Shown here: one piece after another, positions 8,628-17,653 of the stretch | Position numbering within the stretch: the first letter of the stretch is position 1 | Layout: each line of letters begins with the position of its first letter | DNA from: Rubrivivax sp. | GTDB taxonomy: Bacteria; Pseudomonadota; Gammaproteobacteria; Burkholderiales; Burkholderiaceae_C | Length of the DNA stretch: 64,000 nt | NCBI GenBank assembly: GCA_020852865.1 | Contig: JADYZZ010000026.1 | Location: 62,001 to 126,000 of the forward strand | Direction of reading: 5' to 3' | The notes under the pieces: generated by a model | Database searches by the model: none | The model's input: only the letters and a program-made list of their open reading frames with translations | Told to the model about the DNA's origin: nothing | Translations under genes and position numbers: made by a program

Positions 8628-9629
8628 ATGGGCAGCACGCGCAGCGTGACGGGCGACGAGGCCAGCGGCGCCGCCGCGCCCAGGCGCGTCGCGAGCGCAG
8701 CCGCCCACTGGTCGCTTCAACGCGAGCGCAGCAACCTGCCCGCGCTGCGGGTGATGGCCTGGATCGCGCTGCACCTGGGCCGGCGCATCGCCCGCCTCGT
8801 GCTGCTGCCCATCACCGCATACTTCCTCGTCTTCGCGCCGGCGGCGCGGCGCCACTCCAGGAGCTATCTCGCACGCGCGCTGGGCCGCCGGCCGCGCCTC
8901 GCCGACGGCTGGCGCCACGTGCACGCGTTCGCCTCGGTGGTGCTCGATCGGCTGTACTTCGTGCGCGGCGCGCTGCACGAGTTCGAGCTCGAGGTGCACG
9001 GCGGCGAGCTCGTCGGCGCGACGCTGGCCGAAGGACATGGCGCCTTCCTGCTCGGCGCGCACCTGGGCAGTTTCGAGGCGCTGCAGGCCCTGGGCGCGAG
9101 CCGGCCGCATCTGCGCGTGGCCATGGTCATGTATCCCGACAACGCGCAGCGAATCCAGTCGCTGCTGCGCAGCGTGGCGCCGGCCGCGCCGCTCACGGTG
9201 ATCGCGATCGGCCGCGCCGGCTCGACGCTGGCGATCCGCGACTGGCTCGATTCCGGCGGCCTCGTCGGCCTGCTGGGCGACCGCCTCGCGCCCACCGATG
9301 CGGCGCGTGATGCCGGGGTCCGGCGCCCTTTCCTCGGCGTGCCGGCGCGCTGGCCCGATGGCCCGCTGCGGCTGGCGCAACTGCTGCGCCGGCGCGTCGT
9401 GTTCATGGTCGGCCTCTATCGCGGCGGGCGGCGCTACGAGCTGCGCTTCGAGGAACTGGCCGACTTCCGCCGCCGCCCCGAAGACCCCGCCCAGCGCGAG
9501 CGCGCGCTGCAGCAGGCCCTCGACGCCTATGTGGCGCGGCTCGAGGCCCTCGTGCGCGAGGCGCCGTACAACTGGTTCAACTTTCACGATTTCTGGGGCG
9601 AGGAGGCCCGGGAGCCGGTGCGGAGATGA
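8628..9629 (+). CDS. LpxL/HtrB-like lysophospholipid acyltransferase
   Basis: A 333-residue acyltransferase of the LpxL/LPLAT family. The catalytic H-x4-E is in GAHLGSFEAL (about residue 144), with further family features near GGLVGLLGDRL and the C-terminal NWFNFHDFW. A single N-terminal membrane helix lies near residues 45-65. In APE clusters this family is thought to transfer the polyene to a lipid or glycolipid acceptor. It starts 40 nt after the ligase gene; the gap contains several CATG-containing near-repeats. Its stop overlaps the next ATG by 4 nt. Confidence 0.88.
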   Translation: MGSTRSVTGDEASGAAAPRRVASAAAHWSLQRERSNLPALRVMAWIALHLGRRIARLVLLPITAYFLVFAPAARRHSRSYLARALGRRPRLADGWRHVHAFASVVLDRLYFVRGALHEFELEVHGGELVGATLAEGHGAFLLGAHLGSFEALQALGASRPHLRVAMVMYPDNAQRIQSLLRSVAPAAPLTVIAIGRAGSTLAIRDWLDSGGLVGLLGDRLAPTDAARDAGVRRPFLGVPARWPDGPLRLAQLLRRRVVFMVGLYRGGRRYELRFEELADFRRRPEDPAQRERALQQALDAYVARLEALVREAPYNWFNFHDFWGEEAREPVRR

Positions 9630-10303
9630 ACCGCGCCGGCACGATCCTGTGCACGGCCGGCGGCAGGGGCGCACGGCGCCGGCTGCTCGCCGCCGCGGCA
9701 CTGGCGCTGCTGGGCGCGGCGTGCGGCGGCGGCCGGGCCCAGGCTGCAGCGGCCGCCGGCTCGTTCGACCTGGGCGCCTTGATGGCCCTGCTCGCGCGGC
9801 GCAAGAGCGGCCGCGCCCGCTTCACCGAGGAGCGCTTCGTCTCGGGCTTCGATTCACCGCTGCACAGCTCGGGGCTGCTGTCGTTCACGGCGCCCGACCG
9901 CTTCACGCGCGAGACCCTCGAGCCGCGCGCCGAGTCGATGGAAGTCGCCGGCAACCTGCTGACGCTGCGCCGCGGCGCGCGCACGCGCCAGTTGACGCTC
10001 GACGCCGCGCCCGAGGCGACGGCGCTGGTCGAGGCCCTGCGCGGCACGCTCGCCGGTGATGCGGCGCTGCTGCGCCGCCATTTCGAGCTGAACCTGGCCG
10101 GCAGCGCGGCGCTGTGGACGCTCGCGCTCGTGCCACGCGACCCGGCGCTCGCCGCGCAGGTGCGCCGCGTGCAGCTCGCCGGCCAGGGCGGCGAGCTGCG
10201 CAGCGTCGAGCTCCTGCTGGCCGGCGGCGACCGCTCGCTGATGCTGATCGATCCGCTGCCGCCCGAGGGCGGTGCGACGCCGCGGCCGAGCAGCGGCCGA
10301 TGA
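9626..10303 (+). CDS. LolA-like outer-membrane lipoprotein carrier
   Basis: A 225-residue exported protein with an N-terminal signal (RRLLAAAALALLGAACGGG, cleavage near residue 40). The LolA-like fold is recognisable from GRARFTEERFVSGFDSPLHS, GLLSFTAPDRFTRETL and a late LIDPLP. LolA family members carry hydrophobic cargo across the periplasm. In APE loci the LolA paralogue and the MMPL pump occur together, presumably for export of the polyene lipid. A cysteine after LGAA could suggest a lipoprotein, but the lipobox is imperfect. Overlaps both neighbours by 4 nt. Confidence 0.85.
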   Translation: MNRAGTILCTAGGRGARRRLLAAAALALLGAACGGGRAQAAAAAGSFDLGALMALLARRKSGRARFTEERFVSGFDSPLHSSGLLSFTAPDRFTRETLEPRAESMEVAGNLLTLRRGARTRQLTLDAAPEATALVEALRGTLAGDAALLRRHFELNLAGSAALWTLALVPRDPALAAQVRRVQLAGQGGELRSVELLLAGGDRSLMLIDPLPPEGGATPRPSSGR

Positions 10304-12741
10304 GCGCGGCCCGCCGCGCCTGGATCGTCGCGCTGTGGCTGCTGGCGCTGGCCGCGGCCGCGCTGCAGATCGCGCGCAGCCCCTTGAGCACCGACCTCTC
10401 GGCCTTCCTGCCGCGCAGCGTCGAGCCGCAGCAGCGTGTCCTGGTCGAGCAGATCGAAGACGGCGCACCCGCGCGCACGCTGCTCGTGGCCATCGAAGGC
10501 GGCAGCGCGGCGCAGCGCGCCGCCGCCTCACGCGCGCTGGCTGCGGCGCTGCGCGCGAGCGGCCGCTTCGCCCAGGTGGGCAACGGCGAGCGCGCGGGCT
10601 ACGCCGAGATCGGCCAGTGGCTGTTCGCGCACCGCTACCTGCTGAGCCCGGCCGTGACGCCCGCGCACTTCACGCCGGCAGGGCTGCGCGAGGCCTTCGA
10701 CGAGACGCTGTCGCTGCTCGGCACGCCGGCCGGCGCACTGGTCAAACCCTTGCTCGAGCGCGACCCGAGCGGCGAGACGCAGCGCATCGCCGAAGGGCTG
10801 ATCCCGCAGGGCGCGCCGCGCAGCGACCATGGCGTCTGGGTTTCGCGCAGCGGCGACGCGGCGCTGCTGATGCTGCTCACGCGCGCCTCCGGCAAGGACC
10901 TCGACGCGCAGCAGGCGGCCATCGACAGCGTGCAACGGGCGTTCGGAGCCATCGCCGCGCGCGGCCTCGTGCTGCAGCTGAGCGGAGCGCCGCTTTTCGC
11001 GGTGCAAAGCCGCGCGCAGATCGAAGCCGGCGTGCGCTTCCTCGGCGTGGCCGGCGCGCTGCTCGTGGGCGCGCTGCTGCTGGCCGTCTTCGCCTCGCCG
11101 CGGGCGCTGCTCGTGGCCGCACTGCCGGTGGGCACCGCGGTGGCCGCCGGCGTCGCCGCGGTGGGCTTCGTGTTCGGCTCGGTGCACGGCATCACGCTCG
11201 GCTTCGGCACGACGCTGGTCGGCGAGTCGGTCGACTATGCGATCTACTACCTGATCCAGGCGCGCGGCGCGGCCGGCACGGCGGCGACGGCAGGCCGCGC
11301 AGGCGCAGCACGCGCGCCGGACGAGGCGGCAGCCGCGCCGGGGTGGCAAATCTGGCTCGCCGAGCGCTGGCCGACGGTGCGGCTCGGTCTCGCGACCTCG
11401 CTCGCCGGCTTCGCCGCCTTGCTGTTCTCGGGCTTTCCCGGCCTGGCCCAGCTCGGCCTGTTCTCGATCGTCGGGCTCGTCGCCGCGGCGCTCACCACGC
11501 GCTGGCTGCTGCCCGTGCTGCAACCCGAGGGCGCGGGCGGCCGCGGGCTGCGCGGGCGTTTCAGCGCCTTCGCGCTGGTCGCCGCGCGCCGTCTGCCGCG
11601 CTGGCGCCGCGCGCTGCTCGGATCGGGTTTGCTCGCCGCGTTGCTGCTCGTGCTGCGCGGCGGGCTGTGGCAGTCGGACCTGAGCGCGCTCAGCCCGCTG
11701 CCCAAGGCGGCGCTCGAACTCGACCAGCGCCTGCGCGCCGATCTGGTCGGCAGCGACCTGCGGCCGCTCGTCGTCGTGCAGGGTGCCGATGTCCAGACCG
11801 TGCTCGGGCAGGCCGAGGCCGCCGCCGCGCGGCTCGACGGCCTCGTCGCGCAGGGCGTGATCGGCGGCTACGACAGCGTCACGCGGCTGCTGCCGAGCCT
11901 GGCCACGCAGCGCGAGCGACTCGCGGCGCTGCCGCCGCCCGACGCCCTGCGCGCCGCGCTCGCCGAGGCCACGCGCGGCACGCCGCTCACCGCGACCCGC
12001 CTGGCGCCCTTCGTCGACGAGGTGGCGCGCGCGCGCCAGGCACCGCTGCTCACGCCGGCGGCGGTGCACGGCACGCCGGCGGCGCCGCTGGTCGACGCGC
12101 TGCTCGTGACGCGCCGCGACGGCAGCGCCGCGGCGCTGCTGCCGCTGGCAAGCCCGCCCGGGCGCGCCGAGCCGATCGACCGCGCGGCCGTGCGCCGCGC
12201 GCTGGCCGGCCTGCCCGGCGCACGCCTGCTCGACGTCGGCAGCGAACTGCAGGCGCTGTACCGGCATTACCTGCGCGAAGCGCAATGGCAGGCGCTGCTG
12301 GGCGCGGCCGGCGTGGTGCTGCTGATGGCGCTGGCGCTGCGCTCGCTGCGGCGGCTGCTCGCGGTGTGCCAGCCGCTGCTGCTGGCGGTCGTGCTGACGA
12401 TGGGCGCGTTCGCTGCGGCCGGCGTGCCGCTGGGCATCCTGCACCTGGTGGGGCTGCTGCTGGTGGTCGCCGTCGGCTCCAACTACGCGCTGTTCTTCGA
12501 CGCGCTGCAGCGCCAGACGCAGCGGCCCTCGGCCGACACGCTGGCCTCGCTGCTGCTGGCCAACCTGACGACGGTGGCCGGCTTCGGCCTGCTCGCGGCT
12601 TCGCCGATCGCTTCGCTGCGCGCGATCGGCCTCGTCGTCGCACCCGGCGCGCTGCTGGCGCTGGTGCTGGCCGCGGCCTTCGCGCCGGCGCCGGCACCGG
12701 CCACGCCCACCCCGGCCCCGGGCGGCGACCTCGCCCTGTGA
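10300..12741 (+). CDS. MMPL-family RND exporter
   Basis: An 813-residue membrane transporter with an N-terminal helix, a large periplasmic loop (about residues 30-240), five to six helices, a second large loop (about 455-650) and a final helical block. The duplicated halves carry matching segments, HGITLGFGTTLVGESVDYAI and ILHLVGLLLVVAVGSNYALF, as in the MMPL/RND superfamily. The pump probably extracts the finished aryl-polyene or its lipid conjugate and passes it to the LolA-like protein. The first half contains an Ala/Gly-rich insertion of ~25 residues after the YYLIQ segment. Start ATG 10300 overlaps the LolA stop; the stop overlaps the GTG of the deacetylase gene. Confidence 0.9.
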   Translation: MSAARRAWIVALWLLALAAAALQIARSPLSTDLSAFLPRSVEPQQRVLVEQIEDGAPARTLLVAIEGGSAAQRAAASRALAAALRASGRFAQVGNGERAGYAEIGQWLFAHRYLLSPAVTPAHFTPAGLREAFDETLSLLGTPAGALVKPLLERDPSGETQRIAEGLIPQGAPRSDHGVWVSRSGDAALLMLLTRASGKDLDAQQAAIDSVQRAFGAIAARGLVLQLSGAPLFAVQSRAQIEAGVRFLGVAGALLVGALLLAVFASPRALLVAALPVGTAVAAGVAAVGFVFGSVHGITLGFGTTLVGESVDYAIYYLIQARGAAGTAATAGRAGAARAPDEAAAAPGWQIWLAERWPTVRLGLATSLAGFAALLFSGFPGLAQLGLFSIVGLVAAALTTRWLLPVLQPEGAGGRGLRGRFSAFALVAARRLPRWRRALLGSGLLAALLLVLRGGLWQSDLSALSPLPKAALELDQRLRADLVGSDLRPLVVVQGADVQTVLGQAEAAAARLDGLVAQGVIGGYDSVTRLLPSLATQRERLAALPPPDALRAALAEATRGTPLTATRLAPFVDEVARARQAPLLTPAAVHGTPAAPLVDALLVTRRDGSAAALLPLASPPGRAEPIDRAAVRRALAGLPGARLLDVGSELQALYRHYLREAQWQALLGAAGVVLLMALALRSLRRLLAVCQPLLLAVVLTMGAFAAAGVPLGILHLVGLLLVVAVGSNYALFFDALQRQTQRPSADTLASLLLANLTTVAGFGLLAASPIASLRAIGLVVAPGALLALVLAAAFAPAPAPATPTPAPGGDLAL

Positions 12742-13601
12742 CCGAATTTTCGTCACCCATGCCCGATGTCCTGCTGCACCCGACGCCGCCGCGCTGGCCC
12801 TGGCCGCCGGCGCTCGCGGCCAGCGTCGGCGTGCACGCACTGGCCGCGGCCGGCGTGCTCGTCGACCCGGCGCAGGGCGCGACCGCGCTCGCCGCCGTGG
12901 CGCTGAACCAGCTCGTGCTCACCGCAGCCGGCCTGTGGCCGCGCAGCACGCTGCTCGGGCCCAACTGGCGGCGGCTGCCGGCCGCGGCCGCGCAACGCGC
13001 ACAGGTGGCGCTCACCTTCGACGACGGCCCCGACCCCGAAGTGACGCCGCGGGTGCTCGACATGCTCGACGCCGCCGGCGCGCGCGCCACCTTCTTCGTG
13101 ATCGGCCGGCGCGCGCAGGCCGCGCCCGCGCTCACGCGCGAGATCGTCGCGCGCGGACACGCGCTGGGCAACCACAGCGCCGTGCATCGGCACCATTTCG
13201 CGCTGCTCGGGCCGGGCGGCTTCGCGCGCGAGATCGGCCGCGCGCAGCAGATCCTGGCCGATGTCGCCGGCGTGCGCGCGCATTGCTTTCGTGCCCCTGC
13301 GGGGCTGCGCAACCCGCTGCTCGACCCGGTGCTGCATCGCCTCGGCCTGCAGCTCGTGAGCTGGACGCGGCGCGGCCTGGACACGCGCGACGGCGACGCC
13401 GCGCGCGTGCACGCGCGCCTCGTGCGCGGGCTCGCCGCCGGCGACATCTTGCTGCTGCACGACGGCCACGCTGCGCGCACGCCCTCGGGGCGCCCGGTCG
13501 TGCTCGCCGTGCTGCCGCCCCTGCTGAGCGCACTGCGCGCTGCGGGGCTTGCCACCGTCACCCTGGCCGAGGCGGTGCCGCTGCGGTACCCGCTGCCGTG
13601 A
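12738..13601 (+). CDS. Polysaccharide deacetylase (NodB homology, CE4)
   Basis: A 287-residue protein with hydrophobic helices in the first 65 residues and a NodB/CE4 domain after them. Motif 1 is LTFDDGPDP (catalytic and metal Asp), motif 2 is GNHSAVHRHH, and later motifs are CFRAPAGLRN and ILLLHDGH. CE4 enzymes remove N- or O-acetyl groups from sugars using a divalent metal. The gene is locked into the operon by 4-nt overlaps on both sides, so it probably acts on a sugar that becomes part of the product. GTG 12738 fits this coupling; an ATG at 12759 is the alternative. Confidence 0.88.
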   Translation: MTEFSSPMPDVLLHPTPPRWPWPPALAASVGVHALAAAGVLVDPAQGATALAAVALNQLVLTAAGLWPRSTLLGPNWRRLPAAAAQRAQVALTFDDGPDPEVTPRVLDMLDAAGARATFFVIGRRAQAAPALTREIVARGHALGNHSAVHRHHFALLGPGGFAREIGRAQQILADVAGVRAHCFRAPAGLRNPLLDPVLHRLGLQLVSWTRRGLDTRDGDAARVHARLVRGLAAGDILLLHDGHAARTPSGRPVVLAVLPPLLSALRAAGLATVTLAEAVPLRYPLP

Positions 13602-14440
13602 GTGCGATCCCGGACCTGGCCGCGAACGGGCGTGCGCAGCCGGCGCCGCAGGCCGAGGCCGCGTGGCAGGCGCTGCGCGAAGCGGCCGCCGCACCGTACC
13701 GCCGCGCCGGGCGCTTCGCCTGGCATTTCGCGCGCGGCAAGCTCGGCGGCGACCCGGTGTTCCGCGCTCTGCTCGAAAGCGGCGCGCTGGCCGGGATCGG
13801 GCCGCCCGGCGCGGCCCCGGGCGCGCCGGATGGCCCGCGACGCGGGGCGCGCGTGGTCGACATCGGCTGCGGTCAGGCGCTGCTGGCCAGCCTGCTGCAA
13901 GCCGCTGCCGACGCCGCCGAGCGCGGCCGCTGGCCCGCGGCCTGGCCGGCGGCACCGCGCACCGCGAGCTACCTGGGCATCGAGCTCATGCCGCGCGATG
14001 TCTCGCGCGCCACCAGCGCCCTCGCCGGCTGCGCCCTCGCCCCGCGCCTGGTCTGCGCCGACATGCGCCAGGCCGCGCTGCCGCCCTGCGACTTCGTGGT
14101 GATCCTCGACGTGCTGCACTACGTCGACCATGCCGCGCAGGCTGCCTTGCTCGCCCGCGTGCGCGACGCCCTGCAGGCCGGGCGACGCAGCGGCCGCCTG
14201 CTGCTGCGCGTGGGCGACGCCGCCGCAAGCTGGGGCTACCGCGCCAGCCAATGGGTCGACCGCCTCGTCACCTGGGGTCGCGGCCATCGTGCTGCACCCA
14301 CCTTCGGCCGCACGCTCGACGACTGGGTGGCGCTGCTGAAGGGGCTGGGCTTTGCCGTGCGCGCCGAGCCGATGAGCCGCGGCACGCCCTTCGCCAACAT
14401 GCTGCTCGTCGCCGACCTGTCGGCCGCGCCCGCACGCTGA
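13598..14440 (+). CDS. Class I SAM-dependent methyltransferase-like protein
   Basis: A 280-residue protein with a Rossmann methyltransferase core: motif I VVDIGCGQALLASLL, an acidic end of strand 2 at YLGIELM, then CADMRQAAL and the motif IV region FVVILDVLHYVD. The N-terminal ~85 residues are helical. It probably methylates the aromatic head group or a sugar, or may act as a non-catalytic assembly factor; the acceptor cannot be read from sequence. The GTG start overlaps the deacetylase stop (GTGA). The stop TGA shares one base with the ketosynthase ATG (TGATG). Confidence 0.78.
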   Translation: MSAIPDLAANGRAQPAPQAEAAWQALREAAAAPYRRAGRFAWHFARGKLGGDPVFRALLESGALAGIGPPGAAPGAPDGPRRGARVVDIGCGQALLASLLQAAADAAERGRWPAAWPAAPRTASYLGIELMPRDVSRATSALAGCALAPRLVCADMRQAALPPCDFVVILDVLHYVDHAAQAALLARVRDALQAGRRSGRLLLRVGDAAASWGYRASQWVDRLVTWGRGHRAAPTFGRTLDDWVALLKGLGFAVRAEPMSRGTPFANMLLVADLSAAPAR

Positions 14441-15633
14441 TGCAGCCGCTGGCCGTCACCGACTACACGCTCGTCAGCGCGCTGGGCGCCGGATGCGCGG
14501 CGAACTTCGAGGCGCTGGTGGCCGGGCGCAGCGGCCTGGCGCAGCACGACTTCGAGACCGCCCGGCTCGGCACCTGGGTCGGCATCGTCGACGGCCTGGA
14601 CGAACTGCGCCTGCCGCCGGCGCTGGCCGCCTGGGATTGCCGCAACAACCGCCTGGCGCACGCCGGCCTGCAGGCCGACGGCTTCGCCGCGCGCGTCGCG
14701 CGCGCGGCCGCGCGCTGGGGTGCGGCGCGCGTCGGTGTCTTCGTCGGCACCAGCACCTCGGGCATCCTGCACACCGAGGTCGCCTATCGCCAGCGCGACC
14801 CTGCCACCGGTGCGCTGCCGGCCTGGCTCGATTACGCGAAGACGCACAACACGGCTTCGGTGGCGCGCTTCGTGCGCGCCGCGCTCGGGCTGGCGGGGCC
14901 CGCCTTCGTCGTCTCGACCGCCTGCTCGTCCAGCGCCAAGGCATACGCCACCGCGGCGCGGATGATCGCGCTCGGCCTCGTCGACGCCGCGCTCGTGGGC
15001 GGCGTCGACAGCCTGTGCATGACGACGCTGTACGGCTTTCGTTCGCTGGAGCTCGTCGCCGACGACATCTGCCGGCCCTGGGACGCCGAGCGCTCGGGCC
15101 TGTCGATCGGCGAGGCCGCGGCCTTCGCGCTGCTCGAGCGCACGCCGCCGCCGGGCACGCCGCCGCGGGCCTGGCTGCTGGGCACCGGCGAGAGCAGCGA
15201 CGGCCACCACATGAGTGCGCCGCACCCCGAGGGCGCCGGCGCGGCGCTGGCGATGCGCGCGGCGCTGGCCGATGCCGCGCTCGCGCCCGCCGCGGTGGGC
15301 TACCTCAACCTGCACGGCACCGCGACGCCCGGCAACGACGCCGCCGAGGATCGCGCGGTGCGCAGCGTGTTCGGCACGGCCGCCGCGTGCAGCAGCACCA
15401 AGGGCTACACCGGCCATACGCTGGGTGCGGCCGGCGCGGTGGAAGCCGCGATCACGATGCTTGCGCTCGAGCAAGGCTGGCTGCCGCCGACGCTGAACCT
15501 GCGGCGGCCCGACCCGGCGCTGACGCTGCCGGTGCTGCGCACGCCGCTGGCGCGCCGCGTGCGGGTGGCGGCAAGCAACTCGTTCGGCTTCGGCGGCAGC
15601 AATGCCTGCCTCGTGCTGGGAGCGGCGGCGTGA
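14440..15633 (+). CDS. Beta-ketoacyl-ACP synthase (FabF/ApeO-like)
   Basis: A 397-residue condensing enzyme. The active-site Cys is in VVSTACSSSAKAY (about residue 166), with catalytic His residues in NLHGTATPGND and KGYTGHTLGAAG, and the C-terminal glycine motif NSFGFGGSNA. It catalyses decarboxylative Claisen condensation of malonyl-ACP with the growing chain. It is followed directly by a truncated ketosynthase-like protein, the pair expected for an APE-type KS/chain-length-factor heterodimer. It is the only complete ketosynthase in the window. The start overlaps the previous stop by one base and the stop overlaps the next GTG. Confidence 0.93.
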   Translation: MQPLAVTDYTLVSALGAGCAANFEALVAGRSGLAQHDFETARLGTWVGIVDGLDELRLPPALAAWDCRNNRLAHAGLQADGFAARVARAAARWGAARVGVFVGTSTSGILHTEVAYRQRDPATGALPAWLDYAKTHNTASVARFVRAALGLAGPAFVVSTACSSSAKAYATAARMIALGLVDAALVGGVDSLCMTTLYGFRSLELVADDICRPWDAERSGLSIGEAAAFALLERTPPPGTPPRAWLLGTGESSDGHHMSAPHPEGAGAALAMRAALADAALAPAAVGYLNLHGTATPGNDAAEDRAVRSVFGTAAACSSTKGYTGHTLGAAGAVEAAITMLALEQGWLPPTLNLRRPDPALTLPVLRTPLARRVRVAASNSFGFGGSNACLVLGAAA

Positions 15634-16442
15634 TCGAGCTCGTGCTCACCGGCGTGGGCGTCCTCGGCCCCGGGCTGCCCGACTGGACAAGCGCCGCGCC
15701 GCTTCTGGCCGCACTCGAGCCGTGGTCGCCCACGCCCACCGCGGTGCCGGCGCCGATCCGGCTGCCCGCGAACGAGCGCCGCCGCGCCGGCACGGTGGTC
15801 AAGGCCGCGCTGGCCGTGGCCGACGAGGCGGTGGCGATGGCCGCAACCGACCCGACGTCGCTCGCCACCGTGTTCTCCTCGTCGACCGGTGATCCGCTCA
15901 ACTGCCACCAGCTTTGCGAGGCGCTGGCCACGAGCGAGCGGCTGGTCTCACCGACGCGCTTCACGAACTCGGTGCACAACGCGGCTGCCGGCTGCTGGCA
16001 CATCGCCACCCACAGCATGATGCCGTCGACCAGCCTGGCCGCGTTCGACGCCAGTTTCGGCGCCGGACTGCTGGAAGCCGCCGTGCAGTGCGTGCACGCG
16101 GCGCGCCCCATGCTCCTCGTCGCCGTCGATGTGCCGTATCCCGAGCCGCTGCATGCGCTGCGGCCGCTGACCGACTGCTTCGCGCTCGCCTTCGTCGTGG
16201 CGCCGGCGCCGCCGCGCGGGCTGACGCCGGCGCCGCAACCTGGGCTGGCGCGGCTGCGCATCGGTCCGACGGACGAGCCGCAGACGCCCTGCGTCGCTGC
16301 GGCTTTCGAGCCGCTGCGGCGCTCGATTCCTGCCGCGCGCGCGCTGCCGCTGCTCGAGCGGCTGGCCGGCGGCAGCGCCGGGCGCGTCGTCGTCGAGGCC
16401 GCCGACGGCTGGCGCCTGGCCGTCGAGATCGAACCGGCATGA
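15630..16442 (+). CDS. Ketosynthase-like chain-length factor (ApeC-like)
   Basis: A 270-residue protein equivalent to only the N-terminal half of a ketosynthase (PF13723-type). It has VFSSSTGDPLNCHQLCEAL and RFTNSVHNAAAGCWHI but lacks the catalytic TACSS cysteine and the C-terminal HGT and GHT histidines. In aryl-polyene systems such a subunit pairs with the active ketosynthase and helps set chain length. The order KS then CLF, joined by a 4-nt GTGA overlap, supports heterodimer formation. It is probably not catalytic itself. Confidence 0.85.
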   Translation: MIELVLTGVGVLGPGLPDWTSAAPLLAALEPWSPTPTAVPAPIRLPANERRRAGTVVKAALAVADEAVAMAATDPTSLATVFSSSTGDPLNCHQLCEALATSERLVSPTRFTNSVHNAAAGCWHIATHSMMPSTSLAAFDASFGAGLLEAAVQCVHAARPMLLVAVDVPYPEPLHALRPLTDCFALAFVVAPAPPRGLTPAPQPGLARLRIGPTDEPQTPCVAAAFEPLRRSIPAARALPLLERLAGGSAGRVVVEAADGWRLAVEIEPA

Positions 16443-16897
16443 ACGCTGCCGGCGCCCGGCTCGATCGCGCCGGCATCGAGGCGCGTATCCCGCACCGCGG
16501 TGCGATGTGCCTGCTGCATGAGCTGCTCGACTGGGATGCCCGTGAGCTGCGCTGTCTTGTCGTCTCGCACGCCGACGCGGACCACCCGCTGCGCGAGGCG
16601 GGCCGGCTGCCCGCCGCGGCCGGGCTCGAGCTCGCCTCGCAGGCAATGGCGCTGCACGGCGCGCTGAACACGCCCGCCGAGGCGCCGCGCCGGGCCGGAT
16701 TCCTGGCCAGCGCGCGTGACCTGAGACTGCACGTGGCGCGGCTGGACGACGCCCCGGGACCGCTGGTCGTGCATGTCGTGCACCTGGCGGGCGACGGGCT
16801 GCAGGCGCTGTACGCGTTCGACATCGCCGACGCCGGCGCACGCGTGCTGCTCGAAGGCCGCGCCGCGGTGGTCTTGGACGCCGGCGCGATGCGATGA
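16439..16897 (+). CDS. Hotdog-fold 3-hydroxyacyl-ACP dehydratase (ApeP-like)
   Basis: A 152-residue hotdog protein beginning with the characteristic IPHRGAMCLLHELLDWD, the active-site segment seen in ApeP-type dehydratases. It is distinct from the FabZ-like domain fused to the ligase, so the locus encodes two dehydratases. It should convert 3-hydroxyacyl-ACP to the trans-2-enoyl product; absence of an enoyl reductase in the locus leaves the double bonds in place. It overlaps neighbours by 4 nt on both sides. Confidence 0.85.
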   Translation: MNAAGARLDRAGIEARIPHRGAMCLLHELLDWDARELRCLVVSHADADHPLREAGRLPAAAGLELASQAMALHGALNTPAEAPRRAGFLASARDLRLHVARLDDAPGPLVVHVVHLAGDGLQALYAFDIADAGARVLLEGRAAVVLDAGAMR

Positions 16898-17628
16898 AGC
16901 CGCTGCACGACAAGCGCGCGCTCGTCACCGGCGCCGGCGGGGCGCTGGGCAGCGCGATCGCGCGCCGCCTGGCGGCCGCCGGCGCGCATGTCGTGCTGCA
17001 CGGGCATGCGCATCCCGCGCGCGTGCAGCAGCTCGGCGCCGAGATCGCCGCGGCCGGCGGCAGCGCCGAGCCCTGTGTGTTCGACATCGCCGACGACGCC
17101 GCCAGCGCCGCCGCCGTGGCCGCGCTGCTGCAGCACGGGCCGGTGCAGATCGTGGTCAACAACGCCGGCGTGCACGACGACGCCGTGTTCCCCGGCATGC
17201 GGCCGGCGCAATGGCAGCGCGTCGTCGACGTCTCGCTCAACGGTTTCTTTCGCGTCACGCAGCCGCTCGTGCTGCCGATGCTGCGCACGCGCTGGGGCCG
17301 CATCGTCAACATCTCGTCGGTGGCGGCGCTGGCGGGCAACCGCGGCCAGGTGAACTACGCCGCCGCCAAGGCGGCGCTGCACGGCGCGACGAAGGCGCTG
17401 GCGCTCGAGCTGGCCAGCCGCGGCGTCACCGTCAATGCGGTGGCGCCGGGCATCGTCGATTCGCCGATGGCCGCAGCCGCGTTCGACGCCGAGGCCGTCA
17501 AGCGCCTGGTGCCGATGCAGCGCGCCGGCACGCCCGACGAGGTGGCGGCGCTCGTCGCCTTCCTCGCCGGGCCCGAGGCCGGCTACATCACCGGGCAGGT
17601 GATCTCGATCAACGGCGGCATGTACTGA
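16894..17628 (+). CDS. 3-oxoacyl-ACP reductase, FabG-like (ApeQ-like)
   Basis: A 244-residue short-chain dehydrogenase. The nucleotide-binding motif is GAGGALGSAIARRLA, with NNAG, the catalytic Ser in NISSVAAL and the Tyr/Lys pair in NYAAAKAALHG. The C-terminus, GYITGQVISINGGMY, is typical of FabG. It reduces the 3-oxo group after each condensation, probably with NADPH. It is the last forward gene of the block and converges on the glycosyltransferase gene 25 nt away. Confidence 0.92.
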   Translation: MKPLHDKRALVTGAGGALGSAIARRLAAAGAHVVLHGHAHPARVQQLGAEIAAAGGSAEPCVFDIADDAASAAAVAALLQHGPVQIVVNNAGVHDDAVFPGMRPAQWQRVVDVSLNGFFRVTQPLVLPMLRTRWGRIVNISSVAALAGNRGQVNYAAAKAALHGATKALALELASRGVTVNAVAPGIVDSPMAAAAFDAEAVKRLVPMQRAGTPDEVAALVAFLAGPEAGYITGQVISINGGMY

Positions 17629-17653
17629 ACCTGCGGGGCGTGCACCCGGCGCA

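Noticed and set aside
7000-16000. Xanthomonadin or flexirubin cluster by name
   Set aside because: The synthase logic is similar, but no ammonia-lyase, XanB2-like or resorcinol-forming genes were seen, so only an APE-like label is justified.
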